NCBI GenBank assembly: GCA_035656095.1
Contig: DASRTE010000005.1
Coordinates: forward strand, 1 to 64,000
Source: DASRTE01 sp035656095
GTDB lineage: Bacteria > Actinomycetota > Actinomycetes > Jiangellales > Jiangellaceae
Direction: 5' to 3'
Length of the DNA stretch: 64,000 nt
Part shown: positions 43,571 to 52,051 of the stretch, in pieces
Layout of the letters: each line of letters opens with the position of its first letter
Position numbering within the stretch: the stretch's first letter is position 1
Program-made: the position numbers and the translations under genes
The notes under the pieces: model-generated
What the model saw: the letters and a program-made list of their open reading frames with translations, nothing else
What the model was told of the DNA's origin: nothing
Databases searched by the model: none

Positions 43571-45028
43571 TCAACCTCTACCGCCGTCCTGTGGACGTGG
43601 GGGCTCGTCGCGGCCGGCTGAATCCGCGGTCGAGGCCGGCAGGCGGACGACGGCGCGAACACCGGGTGCGTTGTCCTCGAGCCGCACCTCCCCACCGTGC
43701 GCCCGTACGAGCTCGTGCACGATGGGCAGGCCCAGGCCGGTGCCGCCGGCGTCGCGGCCGCGCGCCTCGTCCAGCCGCGTGAACCGCTCGAAGACGCGGT
43801 CCCGCGAGGCTGCCGGTATACCCGGACCGTCGTCCGCGACCGTGAGCGTGACGCCGTCGCCCGGCGTCGCGTGCACGTCGACGGTGACCTCCGCCCGCGC
43901 ATGCAGTGCGGCGTTGCCGACGAGATTCGCGACGACCCGGGTCAAGGCGTCGGCGTCTCCCCACACCATCGCGCGGTCGTCGCCGGTTCGCCGCAGCGAC
44001 GCGGTCGACACGGTACGTCCGAGCGTGCCGTCGACCACCTCCACGAGATCCACCTGTGTGCTCTCCGAGCGGGGTGCGCCGTCCTCGACCCGGGCGAGAA
44101 CGAGCAGGTCGTCGACCAGCCGGGAGAGCCGGTGGACGTCGGACAGAGCGTCCGCGGCCGTCTGCTCCCAGTCCGCCTGGTGCGGATGGGCACGCGCCAC
44201 CTCCAACTGGGTGCGGATCGCGGTCAGCGGGCTGCGTAGTTCGTGCGCGGCGTCGGCGACGAAGGAACGCTGACGGGCGTTCGACCGCTCGAGCCGGTCG
44301 AGCATGTCGTTGAGGGTGACGGCCAACCGCCGCACCTCGTCGTGGGCCTCGGGCACCGGCAGGCGACCGGCCGCCCGCGCCGAGGTGATCTCCTCGGCCC
44401 CCCGGCGCAGCGCACCGACCGGACGCAGAGCCGAACCGACCAGCAGCCAGCAGACCACGGCGAAACCCGCCACCAGGATCGGCGCACCGACCAGCATGGC
44501 CGTGCGGACCACCTGGAGGCTGCCCTCGACCTCGCTCAGCGACATCGCGACCAGGACGGTCTGCGGATCGTCGCCACCTGCGGGCTCACCCACGACGCGG
44601 AGCTGGCCGGACAGGCCGAGCCGAGCACCGTCGATCGTGCGGACCTGCCCTCCGCGGACGGCTGCGACGTCGTCGGGCAAGAGGATCGGGACCAGCCGAT
44701 CCGCACCGGGCGACGCCGCACGGACGCGGTCCTCGGCGTCGACCACCTGGACCAGCGGTGTCCCCGCGGCCACCGGGATGGGGTCGGGCAACTGCAGGCT
44801 GTCGACCAGGGCGGCGACGTCGCCGGCGCGTTGGCGGGCCGACTGGTCGAGTGCGGCCACGAGCGACCGCTGCAGGGCCACGAGCAGCAAGACCGTGCCG
44901 GCCAGCAGGGCCAGAGCGACCAAGGCCGTGGCGAGGACCGTCAGTCGGGCCCGCAGGCTGAGCGCGGGCCAGGGGCGCCGGTTGCTCCGGACCGGGGCGG
45001 GCGGTAGTGGCCCGGCATCGGACGTCAT
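43571..45028 (-). CDS. Sensor histidine kinase
   Basis: 485-aa membrane sensor. Two membrane segments (about residues 28-50 and 178-200) flank an extracytoplasmic domain of about 125 residues; then comes a HAMP domain (SALRPVGALRRGAEEI), an H-box VADAAHELRSPLTAIRTQLE with the phosphorylated His, an N-box NLVGNAALHA, a G1 box VADDGPGIP and a G2 box GGTGLGLPIVHELV. It forms an operon with the response regulator 3 bp upstream. The signal is unknown. The divergent LolA-like/ABC operon is its probable target. Confidence 0.94.
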   Translation of the reverse strand: MTSDAGPLPPAPVRSNRRPWPALSLRARLTVLATALVALALLAGTVLLLVALQRSLVAALDQSARQRAGDVAALVDSLQLPDPIPVAAGTPLVQVVDAEDRVRAASPGADRLVPILLPDDVAAVRGGQVRTIDGARLGLSGQLRVVGEPAGGDDPQTVLVAMSLSEVEGSLQVVRTAMLVGAPILVAGFAVVCWLLVGSALRPVGALRRGAEEITSARAAGRLPVPEAHDEVRRLAVTLNDMLDRLERSNARQRSFVADAAHELRSPLTAIRTQLEVARAHPHQADWEQTAADALSDVHRLSRLVDDLLVLARVEDGAPRSESTQVDLVEVVDGTLGRTVSTASLRRTGDDRAMVWGDADALTRVVANLVGNAALHARAEVTVDVHATPGDGVTLTVADDGPGIPAASRDRVFERFTRLDEARGRDAGGTGLGLPIVHELVRAHGGEVRLEDNAPGVRAVVRLPASTADSAGRDEPPRPQDGGRG

Positions 45029-45031
45029 CGC

Positions 45032-45709
45032 TCAGCCGCCGTTCCCGGCCAGCCGGTAGCCGGCACCGCGGACGGTCTGCAGCGCCTGCCGCCCGAACGG
45101 TACGTCGATCTTGCGGCGCAGGTATCCCACGTAGACCTCGACGACGTTGGGGTCGCCGTCGTAGTGCGCGTCCCACACGTGGGTCAGGATCTCCGACTTC
45201 GACAGCACCTCGTCGGGGCGGCGCATGAACAGCTCGAGCAGCGAGAACTCCTTGGGTGTCAGCGCGATCTGGGTCTCACCACGCGAGACCCTGTGGCCGG
45301 CCGGGTCGAGAGTGAGGTCACCGGCCGAGAGCACGGGCGGCCGGGGCGGCGCGCTGCGCCTGAGCAGCGCCCGGAGTCTCGCCACCAGCACGACGTAGGA
45401 GAACGGCTTGGTCAGGTAGTCGTCGGCACCCACGTCCAGGCCGTCGGCCTGGTCGTACTCGCCGTCCTTCGCCGAGAGCATGAGCACCGGCACCCAGTTC
45501 TCCTCGGCGCGCAGCGCCCGGCAGACCCGGTACCCGGACAGCCTGGGCAGCATCACGTCGAGGACGAGCGCGTCGTACTCCCCCTCGCGGGCCAGGTGCA
45601 GGCCGGTCTCGCCGTCGTGGGCGAGGTCGACGGCGAAACCCTCGGCCCGCAGCCCGCGCTGCAGCGCCTGCGCGAGCCGCACCTCGTCCTCGACCACCAG
45701 GATCCGCAC
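45032..45709 (-). CDS. OmpR/PhoB-family response regulator
   Basis: 225-aa regulator. Receiver: RILVVEDEVRLAQAL, phospho-acceptor Asp in ALVLDVMLPRLSGY, Thr/Ser in VLMLSAKDG and Lys in DDYLTKPFSYVVL. C-terminal winged helix: IALTPKEFSLLELFMRRP, LTHVWDAHYDGDPNVVEVYV and LQTVRGAGYRL. GTG at 45709. It precedes the kinase by three bases. Divergent from the LolA-like gene with 133 bp between, where phased CTCA repeats lie. Confidence 0.95.
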   Translation of the reverse strand: MRILVVEDEVRLAQALQRGLRAEGFAVDLAHDGETGLHLAREGEYDALVLDVMLPRLSGYRVCRALRAEENWVPVLMLSAKDGEYDQADGLDVGADDYLTKPFSYVVLVARLRALLRRSAPPRPPVLSAGDLTLDPAGHRVSRGETQIALTPKEFSLLELFMRRPDEVLSKSEILTHVWDAHYDGDPNVVEVYVGYLRRKIDVPFGRQALQTVRGAGYRLAGNGG

Positions 45710-45755
45710 ACCCCTAGCCTGCCGTGCCGATGCGGTACCGGGGCTGAGAGGTCGC

Positions 45756-45779
45756 TCAGCTGCTCTCAGCGCCCTCACA
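45756..45779. promoter_or_regulatory. Candidate response-regulator operator (phased CTCA repeats)
   Basis: Three CTCA units start at 45756, 45766 and 45775, i.e. 10 and 9 bases apart, one helical turn each, as OmpR-family dimers require. They lie between the response regulator gene and the divergent LolA-like operon. Confidence 0.45.
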
Positions 45780-45842
45780 GCCAGGGCGGTGCACAGTGGA
45801 GACCGCGTACTCGTCGATCAGCTTCGAGACCGGAGGACTCCG

Positions 45843-46946
45843 ATGCCATCCCTGCTGCGATCCCCGGCGAGCCGATGGGCCGTGCCCGTCGTCGCCATCA
45901 CCGCGGTGGGAGCCGCGGTCGGCTTCGGTTCGGTCCTGGCCGGCGCATCGTCCCCGGATCTGCCCGAGCGCAGCGCGGCCGACCTGCTGACCTCGGTGGC
46001 CGGCTCCGAACAGCCCTTCTCCGGGACCGTCGTCCAGACCTCCCGTCTCGGTCTGCCCGATCTGCCCGAGGCCGTGACCGACGGTGTCGGGCCGATCGCC
46101 CTACTCACCGGCTCGCACACGGCGCGCATCTGGTACTCGTCACCCGACCAGGCGCGGTTCGCGCTGACCGGAGACCTCGACGAGACCAACATCATCCGCG
46201 ACGGTGACGACCTCTGGGTCTGGTCCAGCTCGACGAACACGGCCGAGCATGCCCTCGTCCCTGCCCGCGACGGAGGGGACGATCCGGCGCTGGCGCCGGA
46301 GGCGGTCTCGCCACAGGTGGCCGCCGAAGCGCTGTTGGCCGCCGTCGACCCGACCACCGAGGTCACCGTCGACGGCACGGCGGAGGTGGCCGGGCGGGCC
46401 GCGTACGAGCTCGTCCTGGCTCCCCGTGACGACGGCTCCCTGATCGACGACGTCCGGATGGCCGTCGACAGCGAGACGTCGATGCCCCTGCGCGTACAGG
46501 TCAACTCCGACGGTGCCGACGAGCCCGCCTTCGAGGTGGGATTCACGTCGGTGACCATGGGTGAGCCCTCCGACGACGTCTTCCGGTTCAACCCACCGCC
46601 GGGTGCCACCGTGGAGGAGCACGACCTGTCCGACCTGCGCAGGCACGACGACGCGAAGTCCGGCGACCTGACGTCTCCGCACCCGGCCGCGACACCGCCG
46701 ACGGTGATCGGCGAGGGCTGGACCTCCGTGATCGTGATCCCCGACGTGAGCCTGCCGGGCTCCGACGAGACCGGCGTGATCGACGCCCTGCTCGGATCGG
46801 CGTCCAGGGTCAGCGGGCCGTACGGCTCCGGCCGGTTGCTCGAGACCGGCCTGGTCTCCGCACTGCTGCTCGACGACGGGCGGCTGCTCCTCGGTGCCGT
46901 GACGCCCGAGGTCCTCGAACAGGCTGCGGGAGGGCTCGACTCGTGA
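45843..46946 (+). CDS. LolA/DUF2092-like envelope protein
   Basis: 367-aa exported protein with an N-terminal membrane/signal segment (VPVVAITAVGAAVGFGSVLA) and a LolA/LppX-like beta-sheet fold: FSGTVVQTSRL, ARIWYSSPDQARFALTG, LWVWSSSTNTAEHALV, GRAAYELVLAPRDDGSLID, and MPLRVQVNSDG. Such proteins bind lipids or sense the envelope (LolA/RseB-like). GGAGG lies before the ATG. First gene of an operon with an ABC ATPase and permease, so it may be the periplasmic partner of that exporter. The TGA stop overlaps the next GTG. Confidence 0.85.
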   Translation: MPSLLRSPASRWAVPVVAITAVGAAVGFGSVLAGASSPDLPERSAADLLTSVAGSEQPFSGTVVQTSRLGLPDLPEAVTDGVGPIALLTGSHTARIWYSSPDQARFALTGDLDETNIIRDGDDLWVWSSSTNTAEHALVPARDGGDDPALAPEAVSPQVAAEALLAAVDPTTEVTVDGTAEVAGRAAYELVLAPRDDGSLIDDVRMAVDSETSMPLRVQVNSDGADEPAFEVGFTSVTMGEPSDDVFRFNPPPGATVEEHDLSDLRRHDDAKSGDLTSPHPAATPPTVIGEGWTSVIVIPDVSLPGSDETGVIDALLGSASRVSGPYGSGRLLETGLVSALLLDDGRLLLGAVTPEVLEQAAGGLDS

Positions 46947-47932
46947 CCGGTGTCGAGATCGTCGACGACGTCCGCCGCGACGGCACACCCCAGCCGCTGG
47001 TCGGCGCCGCCATCAGCACCCGCGGCCTCACCAAGCGCTTCCCCGGCGGACAGGTCGCGGTCGACTCACTCGACCTCGACGTGCCCGCAGGCTCGGTGTT
47101 CGGGTTCCTCGGGCCGAACGGATCGGGGAAGACCACCACGATCCGCATGCTGCTCGGCCTCATCGCGCCGACCGGCGGCCAGGTCGACCTGCTCGGGCGG
47201 CCGATGCCCGTCGCGGCGGCGGGAGTCCTGCCTCGGGTGGGCGCGCTGGTCGAGGGACCGGCGTTCCACCCGTACCTGTCCGGCCACGACAACCTGATGC
47301 GCCTGGACGCCGCCGACCGTACGGTGACCGGATCGGGCGCCCGGCAGCGCGTGGACGCGGCACTCGAGCGGGTCGGCCTCGCCGCCGCGGCGACCAAGCG
47401 GTACCGCGCCTACTCGCTGGGGATGCGGCAGCGTCTCGGCCTGGCCGCTGCCCTCATCCGGCCGCGCCAACTGCTCGTGCTCGACGAGCCCGCGAACGGG
47501 CTCGACCCGCAGGGCACCCGCGAGGTGCGCGCGATCGTCCGCGACGTCGGCACCGACGGTACGACCGTGTTCGTGTCGTCCCACCTGCTCTCCGAGGTCG
47601 AGCAGGTGTGCAGCCACGTCGGCGTCATGAGTCATGGACGCCTGGTGTTCTCGGGTTCGCTCGACGCTCTGCGAGCCGCGTCCAGTACTCGGGTGCGGGT
47701 CGACACGTCGCGCCCGGCGGCCGCCGCCGCCGTCATGCACCAGCTCGGCACACCCGAGCCGGACATCCGCCCGGGCGGTGTCGTCGCCGAGCTGGGCTCG
47801 GTGGCAAGCGAGGACGTCGCCGAGGCGCTGGTACGGGCCGGCGTCCCGGTTCGGCAGCTCGTCGTCGAGCAGCCGGATCTCGAGGAGTTGTTCGTCGAGC
47901 TCACCGGGGAGGGCTTCGATGTCGACCAGTGA
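46943..47932 (+). CDS. ABC transporter ATP-binding protein
   Basis: 329-aa ATPase. Walker A FLGPNGSGKTTTIRMLLGL, signature YSLGMRQRLGLAAAL, Walker B LLVLDEPANGLDPQGTREV and the switch His in VFVSSHLLSEVEQVC are intact. The C-terminal 90 residues are the regulatory extension common in drug or lipid exporters. The GTG start overlaps the upstream stop (GTGA) and its own end overlaps the permease start by 14 bases. Confidence 0.95.
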   Translation: MTGVEIVDDVRRDGTPQPLVGAAISTRGLTKRFPGGQVAVDSLDLDVPAGSVFGFLGPNGSGKTTTIRMLLGLIAPTGGQVDLLGRPMPVAAAGVLPRVGALVEGPAFHPYLSGHDNLMRLDAADRTVTGSGARQRVDAALERVGLAAAATKRYRAYSLGMRQRLGLAAALIRPRQLLVLDEPANGLDPQGTREVRAIVRDVGTDGTTVFVSSHLLSEVEQVCSHVGVMSHGRLVFSGSLDALRAASSTRVRVDTSRPAAAAAVMHQLGTPEPDIRPGGVVAELGSVASEDVAEALVRAGVPVRQLVVEQPDLEELFVELTGEGFDVDQ

Positions 47933-48797
47933 GCTCACGCTGGGCGCGACCGCAGCCGAACCGGGCCTCGCGACGCCCGCACGCCGGATCAGCAGCCGAC
48001 TGCTGCGGTCCGAGCTCGGGCTGGTGTTCAAGCGCCGGCGGAACATTGCGATGCTCTCAGTGCTGGCGGCCGGCCCCATCCTGCTGGGCCTCGTCATCCG
48101 GGCTGCGGCACCGGCACCCGGCCAGGGTCCACCGTTCCTGGGCCAGGTCACGCAGAACGGGCTGTTCCTCGGGTTGGCCTCGGTACTGGTCGCGCTGCCG
48201 CTGTTCCTGCCACTCGCCGTGTCCGTCGTGGCCGGCGAATCGGTGGCCGGCGAGGCCAGCACCGGGTCACTTCGCAACCTGCTCGTGGTCCCGGCCGGAC
48301 GGACCCGCCTGCTCGTGGTGAAGTACGCCGGGGTGGCGGCTTTCGCGCTCGCCTGTGCCGTGACGGTGGTCGGAGTGGGCATCCTCGCCGGCGTCGTGCT
48401 GTTCCCCGCAGGTGATGTCACCCTGCTCTCCGGTACGAGCGTCGGCATGCCGGAGGCGCTCTTCCGTGCGCTGCTGGCCACGCTGTACATCGCGGCCATG
48501 CTGGCCACCGTCGGCGTGATCGGGCTGTTCTTCTCGACGGTGACCGAGGTCCCGATGGGCGCGATGGCGGCCACGGCCACGCTGACCGTCATCACCCAGA
48601 TCCTCGACACGATCCCGCAGGTGGCGGTGATCCACGAGTACCTCTACACGCACTGGTGGCTAGCCTTCGGCGACCTGATGCGCGACCCCATCGCCGTCGA
48701 CGACGTCCGCACCGGGTTGATCACCCAAGCGGTCTACCTCGTCGTGTTCGGCACGCTCGCTTGGGCCCGCTTCACCACCAAGGACGTCACCTCCTGA
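47919..48797 (+). CDS. ABC transporter permease (ABC-2 type)
   Basis: 292-aa membrane protein with six hydrophobic segments, e.g. NIAMLSVLAAGPILLGLVI, GLFLGLASVLVALPLFLPLA, VKYAGVAAFALACAVTVVGV and ALLATLYIAAMLATVGVIG. The segment ESVAGEASTGSLRNLLVVPA is typical of ABC-2 exporter permeases. It pairs with the ATPase upstream. Substrate unknown; possibly a lipid or antibiotic. The last gene of the operon. Confidence 0.92.
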   Translation: MSTSELTLGATAAEPGLATPARRISSRLLRSELGLVFKRRRNIAMLSVLAAGPILLGLVIRAAAPAPGQGPPFLGQVTQNGLFLGLASVLVALPLFLPLAVSVVAGESVAGEASTGSLRNLLVVPAGRTRLLVVKYAGVAAFALACAVTVVGVGILAGVVLFPAGDVTLLSGTSVGMPEALFRALLATLYIAAMLATVGVIGLFFSTVTEVPMGAMAATATLTVITQILDTIPQVAVIHEYLYTHWWLAFGDLMRDPIAVDDVRTGLITQAVYLVVFGTLAWARFTTKDVTS

Positions 48798-48956
48798 TCC
48801 TGTGGATCCGGACGTGGGTTGTGGATCCGCACGGTGGGAACCGGCTCCGCCCGCGGCCGACTTCGCCGGCCGCAACGCCCACCACGGCCCGGCCGGGTCT
48901 CACCGTGCCGCCCCAGCTTCAGCCCGGGCCGGAAGTCGCCCACGCCGGCCTCCGTG

Positions 48957-49454
48957 TCAGGGCGTCGGACGGCCGGGCTGGTCGCCGCCGCGGGCGTCCA
49001 GGTAGTTCTGCTTGGGCACCAGCACCCGCCGGCGGAACGTGCATACCAGGGTGCCGTCCTGGTTGTAGCCACGGGTCTCGACGTGCACGATCCCCCGGTC
49101 GTCACGGCTCTCGGACGCGCGCTTGTCGAGCACGGTGGTCTCGCCGTAGATCGTGTCGCCGTGGAAGGTGGGCGCCACATGCCGCAGGCTCTCGACCTCG
49201 AGGTTCGCGATCGCCTTCCCGGACACGTCGGGCACCGACATGCCGAGCAGCAGCGAGTAGATCAGGTTCCCCACCACGACGTTGCGACCGAACTGGGTCG
49301 ACCCCTCGGCGTAGTGCGCATCGAGGTGCAACGGGTGGTGGTTCATGGTGATGAGGCAGAAGAGGTGGTCGTCGGACTCGGTGACCGTCTTGCCCGGCCA
49401 GTGCCGGTAGACCGCGCCGACCTCGAACTCCTCGTAGGTGCGCCCGAACTGCAT
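48957..49454 (-). CDS. MaoC-like hot-dog dehydratase
   Basis: 165-aa protein with the MaoC hydratase fold: GRTYEEFEVGAVYRHWPGKT, DDHLFCLITMNHHPLHLDAH (catalytic Asp/His region), NVVVGNLIYSLLLGMS and VAPTFHGDTIYGETTVLDKR. The family hydrates enoyl-CoA esters such as mesaconyl- or crotonyl-CoA. It is the first gene of the catabolic island and lies downstream of the decarboxylase on the same strand (50-bp gap), suggesting that a CoA-linked branch ends the pathway. ATG at 49454 is used. Confidence 0.9.
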   Translation of the reverse strand: MQFGRTYEEFEVGAVYRHWPGKTVTESDDHLFCLITMNHHPLHLDAHYAEGSTQFGRNVVVGNLIYSLLLGMSVPDVSGKAIANLEVESLRHVAPTFHGDTIYGETTVLDKRASESRDDRGIVHVETRGYNQDGTLVCTFRRRVLVPKQNYLDARGGDQPGRPTP

Positions 49455-49504
49455 GGCCGACAGCGTGCCGCACGGTCGCGGACGTGGTGCGGTCGGGTGC
49501 GGAC

Positions 49505-50866
49505 CTACGCCATCCGGTCGAGAATCTCGCCGACGAGTTCCATGGACGTGTGCGGATGCAGGAACGCGAACCGCGCAACAGTCTCGCCCTCCCACGCCGA
49601 CGGCGGGATGAACGCCACCTGCTCGGCGAGCAACCGGTCTGCCCACGCCGAGTACTGCGGCGGCGTCCAGCCCAGCCGCCGGAACAGCACCACGGACAGG
49701 TCGGGCTCGCGGATCAGTTCCAGGTAGGACCGGGTTCGAATCTCGGCGGCCGTGTCCCTGGCCAGGCGAATCGCGGTCTCGATCGCATCGGAGTAGGCGC
49801 GCACGCCGTGGACGGCGAGCGAGAACCACAGCGGAAGTCCTCGGGCACGCCTGGTCAGGTGGTAGGCGTAGTCGGTGGGGTTCCACTCGGCCGGCTTGTC
49901 GTGGATCACGTCGAGGTAGGACGCGTCCTGGGTGTGCACCGACCGCGCCTGCGCCGGATCGCGGTAGATCAGCGCCGCGCAGTCGAACGGCGCGAACAGC
50001 CATTTGTGCGGGTCGACGACGAACGAGTTGGCGTGCTCGATGCCGTCGTACTTGTCTCGGATACTCGGTGCGAACAGCCCGGCCCCGCCGTACGCGCCGT
50101 CGACGTGGAACCAGAGACCGTGGTCGCGCGCCACCTCACCGACGCCGGCCAAGTCGTCCACGATGCCGGCGTTGGTGGTTCCCGACGTCGCCACCACCGC
50201 CGTCAGCGACGAAGGATCGCCGTCGGCGTCGATTGCGGCTCGTAGTGCGTCGCCGGTGAGCCGGCGATCGTCGGTCTCGACGGTCAGAGCATCCATCTCA
50301 AGGATGCGCAACGTGTTGACGATCGACGAGTGCGCGTCGGCGCCGACCGCCACCCGCCACCGTCGCACCGCTGCGGGATCGGCGGCGTTGCGCTTCGCCG
50401 TCTCTCGGGCGACGACCAGGGCGGACAGGTTTCCCGCGGAGCCACCCGAGACGAAGCACCCGCCCGCAGTGTCCGGCAGCCCGGCCCGGTCCGCGATCAG
50501 CCGCAGGACGTCGTTCTCGGCATGGACGGCTCCGGCGGCCTCCAGCCAGGAGATGCCCTGGATCGACGCGCACGAGATGAGCATGTCGAACAGCAGCGAC
50601 GCCTTCGTCGGCGCGGCCGGGATGAAACCGAGGAAGCGCGGGCTGTCGGCCGAGATCACCGCCGGGGCCAGCATCGACGCGTAGACACCGAGCACCTGAT
50701 CCGGGTTGTGACCCTCGTCTGCCAGCAGACCGGCGGTCACTGCGGCGAGCTCCGCCGGGTCGCGGGAGCCCTGGTCGAGCGGGACCGGGTCGAGCCGAAG
50801 CCGATTCTCGGCGTAGGCGAGCAAAGAACGAATCATCTGCTCGGTCGTCGCGTCCACGCTATGCAT
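49505..50866 (-). CDS. PLP-dependent group II amino acid decarboxylase
   Basis: 453-aa decarboxylase of the aromatic-amino-acid/glutamate/2,4-diaminobutyrate group. GGCFVSGGSAGNLSALVVAR binds the phosphate, VATSGTTNAGIVDDL, HVDGAYGGAGLFAP and the Schiff-base lysine in FVVDPHKWLFAPFDCAAL are all present. Substrate cannot be fixed from sequence: an aromatic or acidic amino acid giving a primary amine that the amine oxidase in the same island could take. A promoter read on minus (TTGTCA, 18 bases, TACCGT; plus 50874-50903) lies just upstream. ATG at 50866. Confidence 0.92.
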   Translation of the reverse strand: MHSVDATTEQMIRSLLAYAENRLRLDPVPLDQGSRDPAELAAVTAGLLADEGHNPDQVLGVYASMLAPAVISADSPRFLGFIPAAPTKASLLFDMLISCASIQGISWLEAAGAVHAENDVLRLIADRAGLPDTAGGCFVSGGSAGNLSALVVARETAKRNAADPAAVRRWRVAVGADAHSSIVNTLRILEMDALTVETDDRRLTGDALRAAIDADGDPSSLTAVVATSGTTNAGIVDDLAGVGEVARDHGLWFHVDGAYGGAGLFAPSIRDKYDGIEHANSFVVDPHKWLFAPFDCAALIYRDPAQARSVHTQDASYLDVIHDKPAEWNPTDYAYHLTRRARGLPLWFSLAVHGVRAYSDAIETAIRLARDTAAEIRTRSYLELIREPDLSVVLFRRLGWTPPQYSAWADRLLAEQVAFIPPSAWEGETVARFAFLHPHTSMELVGEILDRMA

Positions 50867-50923
50867 GGGCCGGACGGTAGATCGGGTCCGCGTCAGTTGA
50901 CAATAGGCCACCCGGTCCGGCCT

Positions 50924-50956
50924 GGCGGCAGATCTGGCCATCGTGCTACTGCCGCC
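50924..50956. promoter_or_regulatory. Inverted repeat between decarboxylase and ureohydrolase
   Basis: GGCGGCAG (50924-50931) pairs perfectly with CTGCCGCC (50949-50956) over a 17-base loop, in the 119-bp divergent region 30 bases before the ureohydrolase start. It could be an operator or an RNA hairpin in that leader. Confidence 0.5.
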
Positions 50957-50985
50957 TGGTGCGCCCGAGTGGGACAGTAACTGCC

Positions 50986-52014
50986 ATGGCGCGCTATGGC
51001 GGAATGTACGGACCGGATGTGACCTTTCTCGGCGTCGAGCGATGCGACCTCGAGGACACGACGGGAATGGGCAACGCCGACGTCGTCGTGATCGGCGCGC
51101 CGTACGACGCCGGCACGTCCTACCGTCCCGGAGCCCGGTTCGGCCCGCAGGCGATCAGGATGACCGATTACCTGCCGCACGATGCCTCCCGCCCCCACCT
51201 AGCCTTGCGGGTCGATCCGCTGAAGGACCTCACCGTCGTCGACGCGGGCGACGTAGAGATGCCCGGTGTCGAAGCTCGGCAGCCCCTGGATGCGCTTGAA
51301 GCCGCCGTGCAGAAGGTAAGGGAGGCTGACGCGGTTCCGGTGATTCTCGGTGGCGACCACACGATCACCTGGCCGGACGTGACCGGCGTTGCCCGCGCGA
51401 TCGGCTGGGGACGCGTCTCGGTGATCCATTTCGATGCCCACGCGGACACCGGAGACTTCCAGTTCGGGTCCCTCATCGGCCACGGCCTGCCGATGCGGCG
51501 GCTGATCGAGTCCGGCGCCTGCCGCGGCGATCGCTTTCTGCAACTGGGGCTTCGCGGGTATTGGCCGGAGCCCGAGACACTCGACTGGATGGCCGGACAG
51601 CGCATGCGCTCGTTCGAGATGCACGAGATCGTCAACCGCGGCCTGCCGGCCTGCCTCGACGAGGCATTCGCGATTGCGACCGACGACTGCGACGGTGTCT
51701 TCGTCTCGGTGGACATCGACGTGACCGATCCCGGATCGGCTCCTGGCACCGGCACCCCCGAACCCGGCGGATTCTCTCCCCGTGAGCTGCTCGACACGGT
51801 CCGGCGAATTGCGATCGAGCTTCCGGTCGTGGGGATGGATGTCGTTGAGGTGTCGCCCCCGTTCGACACAGCAGACGTCACAGCGTTCTTGGCCAACCGA
51901 GTGGTGCTGGAGATGTTGTCCGGCATCGCATTCCGGAAGCAGGGTGGGCACTGGGACGACATTCCTCCGACGCTGTTGTACGGACGGGCCACTCCAGTGC
52001 CAGATCCGAATTAA
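50986..52014 (+). CDS. Agmatinase / guanidinobutyrase-type ureohydrolase
   Basis: 342-aa binuclear manganese ureohydrolase. Metal ligands: VILGGDHTITWPD, SVIHFDAHADTGDFQFG and FVSVDIDVTDPGSAPGTGTP, with GMDVVEVSPPFD near the end. It removes urea from a guanidino compound; agmatine (giving putrescine) and 4-guanidinobutyrate (giving GABA) are the natural candidates given the amine oxidase, aminobutyraldehyde-type dehydrogenase and GABA aminotransferase nearby. ATG at 50986. Leads a two-gene unit with the permease (37-bp gap). Confidence 0.93.
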   Translation: MARYGGMYGPDVTFLGVERCDLEDTTGMGNADVVVIGAPYDAGTSYRPGARFGPQAIRMTDYLPHDASRPHLALRVDPLKDLTVVDAGDVEMPGVEARQPLDALEAAVQKVREADAVPVILGGDHTITWPDVTGVARAIGWGRVSVIHFDAHADTGDFQFGSLIGHGLPMRRLIESGACRGDRFLQLGLRGYWPEPETLDWMAGQRMRSFEMHEIVNRGLPACLDEAFAIATDDCDGVFVSVDIDVTDPGSAPGTGTPEPGGFSPRELLDTVRRIAIELPVVGMDVVEVSPPFDTADVTAFLANRVVLEMLSGIAFRKQGGHWDDIPPTLLYGRATPVPDPN

Positions 52015-52051
52015 GGTGTCCGACAGCAGGGCTGTGACGTAGGAGGTCGCC

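Noticed and set aside
48798..48836. Two tandem TGTGGATCCG units after the ABC permease
   Set aside because: A short direct repeat of only about ten bases; too little to call an operator or DnaA box.
50867..50985. ykkC-type guanidine riboswitch before the ureohydrolase
   Set aside because: The space is short and the conserved ykkC or mini-ykkC sequence blocks are not recognisable.
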